This document shows, in pieces, positions 10,387 to 20,755 of a stretch of 64,000 nucleotides of DNA (its first letter is position 1; each line of letters starts with the position of its first letter). The notes below the pieces were generated by a model, which did no database searches, was not told the origin of the DNA, and worked only from the letters and a program-made list of their open reading frames with translations. This DNA is from Cryptomeria japonica (taxonomy: Eukaryota; Streptophyta; Pinopsida; Cupressales; Cupressaceae), in NCBI RefSeq assembly GCF_030272615.1, contig NC_081412.1, positions 40,604,791-40,668,790 on the forward strand, in the 5' to 3' direction. Made by a program: the position numbers and the translations under genes.

Positions 10387-11764
10387 TCAATTTGCACTAG
10401 GTCTATAAAACGAACACACTTCAAACACTTTTTATCCCTAAGGTCAAATGGCTAGTTGTGATAAATTTAGCCCACATCTTGATATTTCTTCGACTTTGGT
10501 ACTACATACCTTATGAATCCCGCCTTGGCAGGTAAGGATGTGATATACTAAGTCTTGCACGAGCATCAAATAGATGATCCCTATGATGGGGGAGTCACCA
10601 CTTTTATCAAGCCACAAGTGACTTTTCAAAAAGCTATGTTTCTACTCAAGGAAATATGTATGGTGAGTATCTTGGGAGCAAAACCATCTATGCTCTTGCA
10701 CTAAATTATATCTCAAATATCCTCAATCAATAGAATGGGTGGGCTACTACCTAAAAGTGTTTAGTCATGTTTGATGTTTTTGGACATAAGTTCATTCTGC
10801 AGTGACTCACTTAAGAGCCTTGTAACTAGTGGTGGGGCCCATTTGTCCTTTCGGCCAGTTACACTGTAGGAACAGCTATACCCAAGGCTACAGCTTTCGC
10901 TCTCACCTGATTTCTATAGCGGCTTGAAGGATTTACCGCTCGAGGTCATTCCCAAGAGTATCGATCCCTTGGCAGGCCTCTCTTAAAAAGATAAAATGTG
11001 AGTGTTACTAACACTTTTCTCTTGCACCTAGGACCACGAAAGCCAAGGGAGAGGATAGTGTGTGTTAGAAGTAGGACCACTCGACCAACTCTTTGCACAA
11101 GTGTGCCAAGCACGAAAAACACTTGTTCTTTTTAATCTACCATTGCAATGTGATCTAACTATTTGGAGATGTTGCTCCAACAATCATGGTGTTCTTTTTA
11201 ATTTTCAAAGGCAATTGTTTGAGTAAACTAGAATTTGGAAATCCTGGTCAACTTAATGAAAAACACGTTTGCCTGAAGTAAAATTGCTTTAAAAATGAGA
11301 CAAGTTGATTGTAAATTTTATTTGCACCAAAAATGGAAGTGTGGATTGTGAGTTTTATCTTGATGCAAGAAATAAAATTTGCCTTGTTGATTTTAAGCAC
11401 CAAAACGAAGTTTGTTTCCTAACTTGCAAAAAAAAAAAAGAAGTTGTTTTTGTGTAAGTTTGTGGTTCTTTTTACCTTGGAACAATGAAATTCTTTTTAA
11501 GAGCCCCAAACAAATGTGTGATTCTTTTTTTAAAAGCCCAAATTTGAAATGTGAAGTTAATTTTAAACCAAAATAAAAAGTGAATTCATTTTTAAAACCA
11601 ACTTCAAAAAACAAGTTAGTAAAAAATATAAATCTACTTTTTAATCTAATTTAAATCTGCACAAAAGAGAAAAATAGTTAGTAAAATCCGCCTATTTGGT
11701 GGGCTTCTACAAGCCTAATTTTTTTTTTTTTTGGTTACAAGGTGATTTGTACAACGTTTTGTTA

Positions 11765-11935
11765 CAATAGCGCTAGTCTGCGTTTGAACAGAGGCACTAT
11801 TTAACACAAACGCACTAAAAGAAAGGGAAAGACAAAGAAGGGAAAAGCACTGAAACAGGGTGAATAGCGCCAAAATAATGTCAAACGCACCAACACAGTG
11901 TCAAAAGCGCAACCTGTGTGACATTTTCAACATTC
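11765..11935 (-). repeat. GCGC/TGTGT short-motif array next to the Tat-A PBS
   Basis: The minus strand carries irregular repeats of a core like GCGC or GCGTTTG alternating with TGTGT and CTGTTTC, just downstream of the PBS. Tat-C has a cleaner array of the related core GCGCCTGTGT in the equivalent place (18779-18880). A packaging or RNA-structure role is inference. Confidence 0.5.
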
Positions 11936-11982
11936 AAACATGTTATTGGTTAAAAAAAAAAAGTTGATCCTTTTGGTGTTGG

Positions 11983-12001
11983 ATTCACGTCGGGTTCACC
12001 A
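11983..12001 (-). other. Tat-A primer-binding site
   Basis: The minus strand reads TGGTGAACCCGACGTGAA two bases inside the LTR end at 12004. Tat-B has the same site, extended to TGGTGAACCCGACGTGAAC, at its own LTR boundary, which supports the call. TGG is the expected complement of a tRNA CCA end, but I could not assign the tRNA. Confidence 0.75.
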
Positions 12002-12453
12002 AATGATGCTCTGCAAAAAGGATTAGAAAATCTGTTTGATGGCAACACACACACGAGCACAAGAAACAAACGTTAGTGTTAGCAACAAAAGATTATCCTA
12101 AACAGGCATATCAAGAGAGATATTAAGCATGAAATAGAAAGCATATGAACATAGAATAAAATAGCTAATCAAGATGCTCATAGTTGCTCCTCCCTTGTTC
12201 CTCTCCTCTCCAAGTCCCAAATGAGTGTAGCTCTCAGCAACTTTTTGCACTATGGATGCTTATGGAGGATTGAGATTTAATATTAAGCTTCAAATATGAA
12301 ATGAAAAGCTAAATACTATGCTATTGATGCTAAAATGATTGATTTTACCAAAAAGACAAGATTTTAGTTATGCTATGCTAAATGCTCTCTAAAAATGTCT
12401 ATAGCCTAAATGCATACAAGTTTTCAGGATCTAGATTATGAAGGAATGGGCTC

Positions 12454-12461
12454 TATTTATA
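12454..12461 (-). promoter_or_regulatory. TATA box of the Tat-A LTR
   Basis: The minus strand reads TTTTCCTATAAATAGAGCCC, a strong plant TATA box. Transcription would start about 30 bp further on, near 12425. Confidence 0.7.
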
Positions 12462-12852
12462 GGAAAAATGGAGCAATGGATGGCCAGGATTGAAAGGTTT
12501 AATCAAGGGTCAAGCTTGAAAGTTGGGGATCCATGTGCACAATTTGCACCAATGAAATGGTGACAAGTGTCAACATAAGATTGGGTTGAGAGAAGAGGTT
12601 GGAGGCATTAAATGCCTGAGGAGACCTCATGGTTATCTAGAAGGTAAGGGTCAAGCCTAAATTAGGATTACCCACTGGATTAGGAGTTAATGCAAGGATA
12701 AACCTTTGTGCAAATGATTAAGAGATAATCATGGTCAAAGCATTAAAGGCTTGATGAGACCCTTGGGTTGGGTAGAGGTTGAGTCAAAACAAATGTTTTA
12801 ACCATGTAGGAGGGTTTGGGTTAACCATTAATGGTTTTTGAAGACTTTGTGG

Positions 12853-13010
12853 ATTAAGTGGTTGAAGGTTGGAAGCTTTCAAAGGTTATCCAAGACTTTG
12901 AGACATTTAGTGGTTGAAGGTTGAAAGCTTTCAAAGGTTATCCAAGACTTTGAGACATTTAGTGGTTGAAGGTTGAAAGCCTTTAATGGTTATCAAAGAC
13001 TTTTAGGTTT
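12853..13010. repeat. ~53-bp tandem repeat in Tat-A U3, three copies
   Basis: Three head-to-tail copies contain GTGGTTGAAGGTTGAAAGC, then TTTCAAAGGTTATC and AAGACTTTGAGACATTTA. The third copy is more diverged. Confidence 0.85.
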
Positions 13011-13432
13011 TGAGAAGTGACTCCATTTTGCTTAGGAATGTGACAATAATTAGGGGATGGATTAAGTTAATTAGGAAGGGGTTAGAAGAATCTAGAAGGG
13101 GATTAGATTTTGCAAGTGGATTTGGTGGGTGAGGGAAAATAGAATTTTATTAAAATAAAAATTCATTTATTTCAATAAATGTGTGCAAGTTGTATTTGGA
13201 TAAATATTCAAATAAATATTAATTTATTTAAATGAGAAAAAAGAAGATAAAGCATTAAAATGCTTGAAGACTTTGAGGGGAACCATTAAAGGCTTGAAGA
13301 CTTTAAGGAAAACCATTAAAGTCTTAAGAAGACTATAGAAGGAAGCCATCAAGTTTGAAGACTTTAAAGCCATCAAGTTTGCATACTTTAAGGGAAACCA
13401 TTAAAGGTTTCAAGTGGGAGAGGATAAATAGG

Positions 13433-13740
13433 ATTTTAAATAAATAATTTATTTAAAATAGTTGTGCAACTTGCTTTTGTAGGAAAATACAAGTGGGTGG
13501 AGGATAAAGGTGATTTAAATAAATTATTTATTTAAAATAATTGTGCAACTTGCTTTTGTAGGAAAATACAAGTGGGTGGAGGATAAAGGTGATTTAAATA
13601 AATGATTTATTTATTTAAATGTGAGAGGTGGGATTTTGGGGGATTTAAATAAATATTAATTTATTTAAATGTGAGAGGTGGGATTTTGGGGGATTTAAAT
13701 AAATATTAATTTATTTAAATGTGAGAGAATATTTAATTAA
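13433..13740. repeat. Tandem repeats with AT-rich palindromes in Tat-A U3
   Basis: Two ~84-bp copies carrying GTGCAACTTGCTTTTGTAGG and GTGGGTGGAGGATAAAG are followed by two to three ~56-bp copies carrying GTGAGAGGTGGGATTTTGGG. Each unit contains a self-complementary core such as TTTAAATAAATTATTTATTT. Weaker members of this pattern continue to about 13900. Confidence 0.8.
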
Positions 13741-13944
13741 ATAAATATGATTTATTTATTTAATTAATGGTCTGAATTTGGTTAAGTGAATTAAATCAAA
13801 TAAATTGAATAATTTATTTAATTAATAAGAGAAGAGGGTTAAGATGAATTAATTAAATATTAATTTAATTAATTCATTAATTGATGGTTAAATAATCAAA
13901 TAAATACTAAGTATTCATTTAATTAAGTGGACAGATTTATGTGA

Positions 13945-14811
13945 CTACAGATTCATAGAGGCAATTTGTTGCTGTAAAGAAGAGACAGTTTGTGCAAGAT
14001 TGTCAATGGTCGCTTCAGTCGAAGAGTTCATATTAGACGTGTTAGATTGTGATGGAGGTGTTATGTTATTGAAAGAAGGTAGAGAGTAAGGTGGTGGGAC
14101 ACTATGATAGTTAGTCATAGGAGATGATTGGACAGGAGGAACACTACAAGGAGGAATGGAATGATTAAACGAGTTGCCCCCTTGCGTCATGTTCATTTGT
14201 GGTGATATAATAGGAACACTCATTGAAGGAATGAATGAAGAAGTTGGATTGAATGAAGGTAGAGGGTTAATTGAAGAAGAGGGATTGCCCCCATGACTGG
14301 TGATCATAGGAGGAATGTCTTGTGTTGAAGTAGTCATTATGTTTGATGTAAAAGTAGGTATACTAGCAATAGGAGTCGTCAAAGGAATAGAATGATTGTC
14401 TTGAGTAGGAGGTTGTGTATAACCTAAGGTTTCAGCACAACTTTTCATAGGCATCACATTTGAATCTACAATGTGTGCAATACCACGCAAAATATCAATT
14501 CCATTCTTATCACTTTGAAGCATACATTTTAGACCCTCAATTAAAGGAAGAGCTTGACTATCAGGGTATTCTTGAGACATCCATTGTCGAAAATCGTCAA
14601 ATTGGTTATCCAATTTTGAAAGTTGTTCTACAGAAACCTCATGGAGAGCTTCTTCATCATTAAGAGGATTAGAGGAATTGCCCATGTCCTCGTTAAAAAG
14701 ACCATTCAAATTAGGTTCCATCTCCTCAGTAATTAAACCTTGGAAGGACTTAATTCTAAGGCTTCGTCTAACGGGAATAGTGTAAGTAGGACTTATTGTT
14801 GTAAAACTCAT
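13945..14811 (-). pseudogene. N-terminal part of Tat-B gag, cut by the Tat-A LTR
   Basis: An open frame of 288 codons starts at the ATG at 14811 (MSFTTISPTYTIPVRRS). It has an acidic stretch (NEDMGNSSNPLNDEEALHE) and a long Pro/Ser/Thr/Asn-rich region of about 150 residues. It ends with a short heptad-like segment (NLAQTVSSLQQQIASM), similar in style to the coiled-coil that precedes the gag domain in Tat-A and Tat-C. The native reading stops at 13950: the last Leu codon is completed, and the TAG stop supplied, by the first bases of the inserted LTR. The gag domain proper is missing. The assignment rests on position after PBS and leader and on composition. Confidence 0.65.
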
Positions 14812-15972
14812 GCACTAAAGAGAGAGAGAAGATTTTGAATTTTAGAGGTAGCAAATTTCAGTAAAATCAACCAATCTCCTAGATTTAAGCTGTTAAATAC
14901 AATCAGGACAATCTCCCGAAATTTCAGAAAAAATGTCCGGGATCGTGGCGCTCGGGGTGCACACGGTCCTCGCAACTTTTTTTGAAATTTGCAGGGATGA
15001 AAGTTATGATGATTTTACAGCTAACTTGAAAAAAATTGAGTGATTTTACGATCTGTAGATAGGCCAAATTAAAGTTGCAATCTCAAAATTGAACCCTACC
15101 AAGATTGTCGAAAAATGCAAAATTTGAATTTTGAAAAAGAGAGGGAAACTGAAATTTTGAATTTTATGATTTTAGAGGGAATAGCAAAAGTAATGTAAGT
15201 TTTGAAATTTGAAAGTTCACTCAATTTCACGCAAAATTCAATTTTGAAAGCGGAAATCAAAGTTGTTGTAATTAAGCACTTAATTTCAAAAGTCACAAAT
15301 TGCAAAAATTTGAATAAATCACTGAAATTTCAAATGAATGCTAACACACTTTTCAGATTTAGGACTATAAGAAACACAATTTTGACACAAATTTCAATTT
15401 CAACAATTTTTGAATGATTAGAAGCCTCAATCCAAGCAATCACTAGACCAACTTTGACTGTAATTTTGAAAGTGTTAAAATTGATAAAATCAGCCAAAAT
15501 TCTGGATTTTAGCAGAAAAATACAATAAGATCTCGCTCCCGAAATTTCGAAAAAAATGTCGGGGACGATGGTGCTCGGAGTGCACACGGTCCTCGCAACT
15601 TTTTTCCAAATTTTCAGGGATGAAAGATATTGTGATTTTATTGCGGAATCCAAAGTTACAGCCGATTTGGAGATGTTTTGATCAGTGAAATTGTCGGACA
15701 AAGGTTGAATCAAGAGGGTTTCAAAAATTAGGGTTTTGACACTTAACCACTTAATTTTCAGAATTAAAGTACAAATATGAATTGACAATTTGTAATAGAA
15801 GGGCAGATCTGAAACAAGCATTAACAATTAAACATTTCACAAGTTTAATTACTTAAAAAGAAAATTTAGGGTTTTTATGCAATTAACCTCTAAAATTTTG
15901 CAAAAGATCAAACATGGAAATGTAATCAAGGAATCCAATTTTTAGATCTAACTATGAATAATCAGAAAGGAC
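14812..15972 (-). other. Tat-B leader with an internal duplication
   Basis: No gene is seen. Two diverged copies of a ~170-bp block lie at about 14880-15060 and 15500-15690. Each holds a GC-rich motif around GTGCACACGGTCCTCGCAAC (14957-14976 and 15580-15599) in otherwise AT-rich sequence. A third copy of the motif core sits in the Tat-B LTR near 16379-16393. Confidence 0.6.
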
Positions 15973-15991
15973 GTTCACGTCGGGTTCACCA
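15973..15991 (-). other. Tat-B primer-binding site
   Basis: The minus strand reads TGGTGAACCCGACGTGAAC three bases inside the LTR end. It matches the Tat-A site over its whole shared length. Confidence 0.75.
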
Positions 15992-16876
15992 AAATGTAAA
16001 GCGGAAAAATCGAACCCTAGTCGTTCTCCCCTCCCCAACTCTGAGAAGGGAGCAGGGAGAGTCACTAGGGTTGATGGTTTTCACTTAGGAGGGACTTTAC
16101 ATTCAAAAGAGGGGTTGAAACCCACAAGATCCAATCCCACGCAATGCAAGATTGGATTCTATATGAGTTTCAAGGGTTGTGATAACAAGGATACCCTCTT
16201 TTGTAAAGAATGTAGATGGAAAGATTGAACTAGGAATGCATAGAAAGTGAGAAAGATTCTCTTATAAACTGAGTTAGGGATATAAGATGAAGCTGCGGAC
16301 CTAGAATTAGCAGTAAAATGTTGAGACGACACTGTCCTGCAAATTTGAGCAAAAGTTGACGGGATGATGGCGCCCGGCCTGCACACGGTCCTCCGAAAAA
16401 TCTGCAAAACGAAGGGGGATCTGTTCGTCTTTGCACAAGGATTCCAGATCTTCAATTTCAGCCGCGTACCTGCAACCTACACACAGAAAAGCGAAGACGA
16501 TTGGGGGGTTAGGGATTAGGGGTTTTCCCTTAGGTCAAACCCCGGTTTTGGAATTAACCAAGAAATGAGAAATGCTGTAAATGTAATGTAAAACAAGTAC
16601 TAGTACCTTGTTGTAAGGATGTTTGTATCCTTATATGCGAAGGTATAGATGTTGTTGTTTGTTGTATGTTGTATGTTGTAGCATGTAATGTGTTGTAAGT
16701 GATCTCCTCTTCAATGGTTGAATCCTTGTCTTGAATGCAACACTTAGCCTTGAATGGAGACTTAGAATGATCAATTGCTTGAAGGAATGCTTGAATGCTT
16801 GAATGCTTGAATGTTTGAATATCGTTTTCGCCTTTTTTTTCATCCTCCCCCCCTCAAATGAGAGAGGAAAAGTAGT

Positions 16877-16883
16877 TTATATA
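16877..16883 (-). promoter_or_regulatory. TATA box of the Tat-B LTR
   Basis: The minus strand reads GGCAAGTATATAAACTAC. It lies downstream of the GC-rich block, as expected for a U3 core promoter. Confidence 0.55.
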
Positions 16884-17009
16884 CTTGCCAATTAGGGTTA
16901 AAAGACTGATTTTCCCGACCTTAGGCCGACCAGGAAATGTTATTTTCCAATTTGCAAACAAAAAGGCCCGATGTCCCATAGGAGACCGGGCCCAAAATAG
17001 GGCCAGGGA

Positions 17010-17064
17010 CCAGGGCACTGGGCGCCCTGGTCCTGAAGGACCAGAGCGCTGGGCGCTCTGGTCC
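17010..17064. repeat. Two adjacent GC-rich hairpins in the Tat-B LTR
   Basis: CCAGGGCACTGGGCGCCCTGG (17010-17030, spoken of here as arms CCAGGGC and GCCCTGG) and the stronger copy with arms CCAGAGCGC and GCGCTCTGG (about 17041-17061) are ~31-bp tandem units. Each folds back on itself around a short loop. Confidence 0.8.
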
Positions 17065-17236
17065 CACCTCCCGGGACAGCAAGGTGCAAGGAGGATCAGG
17101 CCAGGGTGCTGGAAAAATGCAGTTTTTGGTGTCATGAGCAAGTTTCGGGGTCTCCATTCAGGTTTAGTGTTGCGTCGCCATCATGAAGACCCAAATGCGG
17201 TCGAAATTGCAAGTGTCGCAATTTTAGGACGCTACA

Positions 17237-17370
17237 CTTACAGTCCTACTTAAGCACATTCAAGACTCCTTATGACTCCTTTGTAGCATATGGGCAAACC
17301 ATTCACCGGTTCCAGATCCAGTCAGCCAAGATAGAGCAAGAGATCAGCACAAGGTCTAGGGATTTGCAGG
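17237..17370. other. 134-bp unassigned spacer between Tat-B and Tat-C
   Basis: I see no gene and no similarity to its neighbours. It begins with CTTAC, the candidate TSD of Tat-B, and ends with GCAGG, the candidate TSD of Tat-C. It may be the only sequence here that is not inside a recognised element. Confidence 0.5.
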
Positions 17371-18668
17371 TGTAGATGTCTAAAAATGGTCAACGCTTGC
17401 GGAATCATACTTTAACATTTGCACATTGCCTTATTTTAGGTTTTTTGCATCGCATTAACATTTCTTCTATGTCACGCACTTGGTTTTTATCATTTGCGAG
17501 CATCGAGTCCTTCTGCATTTATCTCGCTCTCAAATTTGGTCTTGTCGGCAGCAATCTTTAGTCATGATTTTGATTGATCTTATCTTGTCACATCAATGTG
17601 CGTGCTCATTTGTCATCATTTTTGGACATCGTCAATCCTAATTAGGGTTTTGTCCTCTTATCAATCTTGTCGTTTTATGATCGATTTGTCATTGATCGTT
17701 GTCATTTTCAATCTTGTCATCTTGTGATCGATTTGTCATCGATCGTTGTCATTTTCAATCTTATCATCTTGCAATCAATTTGTCAACCAATTTCAATTGT
17801 TTATCAATCAAATCATTTATCAATTCAAAATCATGATCGAATCGACATCAAATCAATCTTACATCAAGACCTAATTGTCGTCCTTGCATTTCTAATTTAT
17901 CTTCTAGGGTTTCATGATTTATTCATTTAACCTTGTTTGTCATTTTCTCTCCATTTTCTCTTTAGGATAAATAATTTATTTATTTATCCTAAGTCTTCTT
18001 GTCACAATTAAATGTTTATTTAATTAGCTAATTAATTCCTCCTATTTTTGTAAATTAATTAATGAATGAGAAATTATTAATTAATTTACCTAATTTTCAT
18101 CAATTTCCTAATTTCCAAGTCATCATTTCTAACCTAATTTTCTAATTTCTCCTAAATTCCTAAATGTCTATTTCTATTTCAAATTCTTGTCATAAATTGT
18201 CATAAATTGTCATAAGTCCTTGCATAGCAATTTGTCATACACTTGTCATAATTTTGCTATTCTTGATTTGAATTTCTATTCGAATCACTTTCATGCTAAT
18301 CTGATCTTTTCTCCAATTTGTCTATAAATTGGATGAATTTCTTCAATCAAAGCCCCTGATCCCTGGTCAAATCAATCACACTTCTAGTATTCTTGCACTA
18401 TCGTCTTGTCTACTTGCTTTCACATCATGCTTATGCACTAATAGGTGAGATCCACACACAAAGCTATTTGAAGGAGAAAGAAGGACAATGGAGCCACATG
18501 AAGAAGACATCTACATTTGGTTTTCTTAGTTTTCAATCTTGCATGTCTTGTTTTCATGTTTTCATTGAGTGTAATTAGGTTTGTTATCACTGCATTTCAG
18601 TTTTCATGATTGAACTAGTCCAATTTGCTATTGCTTGTGATGATTTCCACATTTCCTATCTAAATTAA
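17371..18668 (+). repeat. Tat-C 5' LTR (~1.3 kb)
   Basis: It starts TGTAGATGTCTAAAAATGG, and the identical start at 33119 proves it is an LTR. The right end is placed just before the PBS. No clean CA lies directly at that point, so the boundary is uncertain by some 20 bp. It contains TATAAAT at 18323, repeated TGTCATTTTCAATCTTGTC-type blocks (17670-17770), and an AT-rich palindrome around AATAATTTATTTATTT near 17970. Confidence 0.85.
18323..18329 (+). promoter_or_regulatory. TATA box of the Tat-C 5' LTR
   Basis: TTTGTCTATAAATTGG, with the predicted start about 30 bp downstream near 18355. An identical box is in the 3' LTR. Confidence 0.65.
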
Positions 18669-18669
18669 T

Positions 18670-18689
18670 TGGTGAACCCAATGTGAACT
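18670..18689 (+). other. Tat-C primer-binding site
   Basis: TGGTGAACCCAATGTGAACT. It shares TGGTGAACCC and the following TGTGAAC/CGTGAAC shape with Tat-A and Tat-B but differs at GACG versus AATG, either by decay or by use of a related tRNA. Confidence 0.7.
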
Positions 18690-20755
18690 AACCCCCTAAC
18701 CATGCTTTTGAGTTCTTTTGAGTTGATCTGCAGGTGAAAAACCTAAGAAACAAAACAATTCAGGCCTTTCTGGGCACTTATGCGCCTATGTAGGAGAGTT
18801 TTGTCCCTGTGTAGGAGACTTCTGCACCTGTGTCAAAGGGATCTGCGCCTGTGTTACTGCATTCTACGCCTGTGTAAGGCCAGAAACAGAGGTAAAAAGC
18901 AGTGTTTTTACTTGCAAATTGATTTGTTTTTGCATTCTGTTTCTGCTTTTTGGTTTTGCTTTGGTACTAATTCTTTGTGCAGCACCTTGGCATTACGCAT
19001 GACAAAGACAACAAATGAAACTACTAACACATTTTATGCAGGTTCGCTAGTCAAAGATCAAACATATCAAACTTCTAACTTGGTGGTTTTGCAGGTTGCC
19101 TTGGATTACAACTAAACTTTGTGTTTGTAATTCATATTTAGGCACCTAGTATGATTTCTAAATAGGGTGGAAGGAACGTATGTTTTCTTTGATTGTTGAT
19201 TTTGACATTAGAGTAGGAGAGTATGCTCTCATCCTTCTTAGGGTGATCAGAAATCCAGATCTTCGATACCATTCTCATGTTTTGATTGTGTGTTACCTTT
19301 AGAGGGCCTGCCTTCCTGACCATTTGCTTTTGCAAGCAAGTGACAATCGTGAGAAGGGAACGACCCAAAGTGAGTATGGCTAGAATACCTTGTCATTCTA
19401 ACTCACTATAAATAAATACCTGATGAGCGAAAGCTTTGAAGGAAAGGTTACATGGGAATTGTAGTTACTTGGGAAGTGATGACCCTTGGACTCTTTCTCA
19501 TATCAACATCTAAGTAGGGCCTCAAGGTCTAAATCGTGCTTGCGCGACTACATTTGTTTGGTATCTTGGTGGGCTTAATGTCTCAATCACGCTTGCGTGA
19601 CACCAAGGAGTAATGCTTAACATAAATCCTTACTAAACACCTTGTATTTAGAGGCCAAAAATCCTTCTAGTTGCTTGAGAAGGACAAGTTCGGATACTTG
19701 GAAGAGATACTAAGTTCGCCATGGGGAGATTTCCATGGGGACTGATGCTTGGCTGCCCTGAGAAGTGAGTGTCGTGGAGGGGAGCCCGTGGGGTCAAGCA
19801 TCTATATATTCTCCTTGAATCCCATAACGAGTCTACCTCTCAAGTACCTAATGTCCTTGCCTACCATAAGAAATGTGTGAATGAGCATGATTGTCTTGAG
19901 TCTAAGTTGAAATATCTTGTCTTCTTTTCTTATCAAAAGTTGAATTGTATCTCATTTCAAAAACAAGACAAATTGATTCAAAACAAGGGTAAACACAAGA
20001 ACATTTCATCCAACAAAGTTCAAAACATCTTCAAACATGGTTGTCAAACATTTTTCAAAATCTTGCCTCAACATTCATGTCACTTAGATTTAGGCTCATC
20101 CTAGGTTTTCATTTTGCAAATTCATTGTCAACTACCAAGGTTATGTTTCATCTTGGTCATATTCCTTTGCATATCAATAAAAGTCATCCATTTGCATGTG
20201 TCCTCTTGCATTATAGCAATACCATTTCTTAATTCAACCTTAGGTTGACATTGTCATACATTTGCATTTGCATACCCTAGGTTTCTTCATTAAGCTTAGG
20301 TCATTATCATATCATATTAGGATCATTTGCATAGTAATTGTCCCTTTGCATATAGTGTCAAAACTAGGTTTTGTCATACTTGAGTAATTCCAAATCTTTG
20401 ATAAACCCTAAGTCATTGTTAGGAAGTCTAGACCTTATCAAACCTTTTCTCTTTTTGTCATTACTGTCATTTGGTCAAACCTAGCTTAGTATCCAAGCAT
20501 ATAGGGGAGACATTGTCATTTTGTCCTTTTGTCACTTGGTCTTTTTGTCCTTTCAGGTCTAGACACCATTTCAATTTCCTAAGGGTCTCTTTTAGATTTG
20601 CATTCCAAAAAGTTTGTCATAATCTTGAAAAACAATCAAAAACATAGGTTGCACTCTTGCCATAGATTGCATTTTCATCTATTTAGTTTGCATTTAGTTG
20701 CATATCATATATTATCCTTGAAAATTTCCAAAAATATTGCATTTGCATAAGTGAC
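18690..20755 (+). other. Tat-C leader
   Basis: About 2.07 kb without a credible gene. It holds the CCTGTGT array (18779-18880). Around 19530-19610 a pair of diverged blocks carries CGTGCTTGCGCGACTAC and CACGCTTGCGTGACACC. Then comes T-rich sequence up to the gag start. ORFs here are short and unconserved. Confidence 0.6.
18779..18880 (+). repeat. CCTGTGT array, five units of 21-23 bp
   Basis: Units share the core GCGCCTGTGT followed by AGGAGA(C/G)TT or a variant. They sit ~100 bp after the PBS. Related sequence in both orientations lies near the 3' end of the element (32488-32573). Confidence 0.75.

Larger units (their letters stand above)
8775..11982 (-). other. Tat-A leader between PBS and gag
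   Basis: About 3.2 kb separate the primer site from gag, long even for Tat elements. It contains a ~620-bp direct duplication (9133-10386) with a short ORF in each copy and a short-motif array next to the PBS (11765-11935). From 10387 to 11760 I see no gene, only long A/T runs near 11430 and 11720 and a moderately GC-rich block near 10900-11050. A role as 5' untranslated RNA carrying packaging or translation signals is inferred from position only. Confidence 0.6.
1..13949 (-). mobile_element. Tat-A: Tat-type Ty3/gypsy LTR retrotransposon, 3' end outside window
   Basis: Read on the minus strand the order is 5' LTR (12004-13949), PBS, a 3.2-kb leader, gag-protease, G-patch/linker, RT, RNase H, a second RNase H, integrase and an A-rich 3' region. 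Integrase after RT makes it Ty3/gypsy. A second, archaeal-type RNase H between RT-RNase H and integrase is the known hallmark of the Tat lineage. The whole polyprotein from 8669 to 1380 lies in one frame and is broken only by three stops (6045, 4416, 2568), so this is a fairly well-kept copy. The element interrupts the gag of Tat-B at 13950. Its 3' LTR should lie left of position 1. Confidence 0.9.
12004..13949 (-). repeat. Tat-A 5' LTR (1,946 bp)
   Basis: On the minus strand it begins TGTAGTCACATAAATC at 13949 and ends GCAGAGCATCA at 12004, giving TG...CA termini next to the PBS. The outer end is fixed by the abrupt stop of Tat-B gag coding at 13950. A TATA box lies at 12454-12461, so the R-U5 part would be roughly the last 420 bp. 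The U3 part is filled with tandem repeats and AT-rich palindromes. The 3' partner is outside the window, so no LTR-LTR comparison or TSD check is possible. Confidence 0.85.
13950..17236 (-). mobile_element. Tat-B: older gypsy element truncated by Tat-A
   Basis: A minus-strand element remnant with 5' LTR (15995-17236), PBS, leader and the first part of gag, cut at 13950 by the Tat-A LTR. It shares the PBS with Tat-A, which places it in the same broad lineage. The rest of the element should lie beyond the left side of Tat-A, outside the window. Confidence 0.8.
15995..17236 (-). repeat. Tat-B 5' LTR (1,242 bp)
   Basis: The minus-strand start TGTAGCGTCCTAAAATTG is at 17236 and the end is at 15995 (CTTTACA) beside the PBS, giving TG...CA termini. 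Inside are a TATA box near 16877-16883, a GC-rich block at 16960-17120 with two strong hairpins, and TGCTTGAA and TGTTGTA microsatellites at 16650-16820. Its sequence is unlike the Tat-A LTR. Confidence 0.8.

Noticed and set aside
10387-11760. Search for an RNA gene in the moderately GC-rich part of the Tat-A leader
   Set aside because: I saw no tRNA cloverleaf, no A/B boxes in the right spacing and no rRNA similarity.
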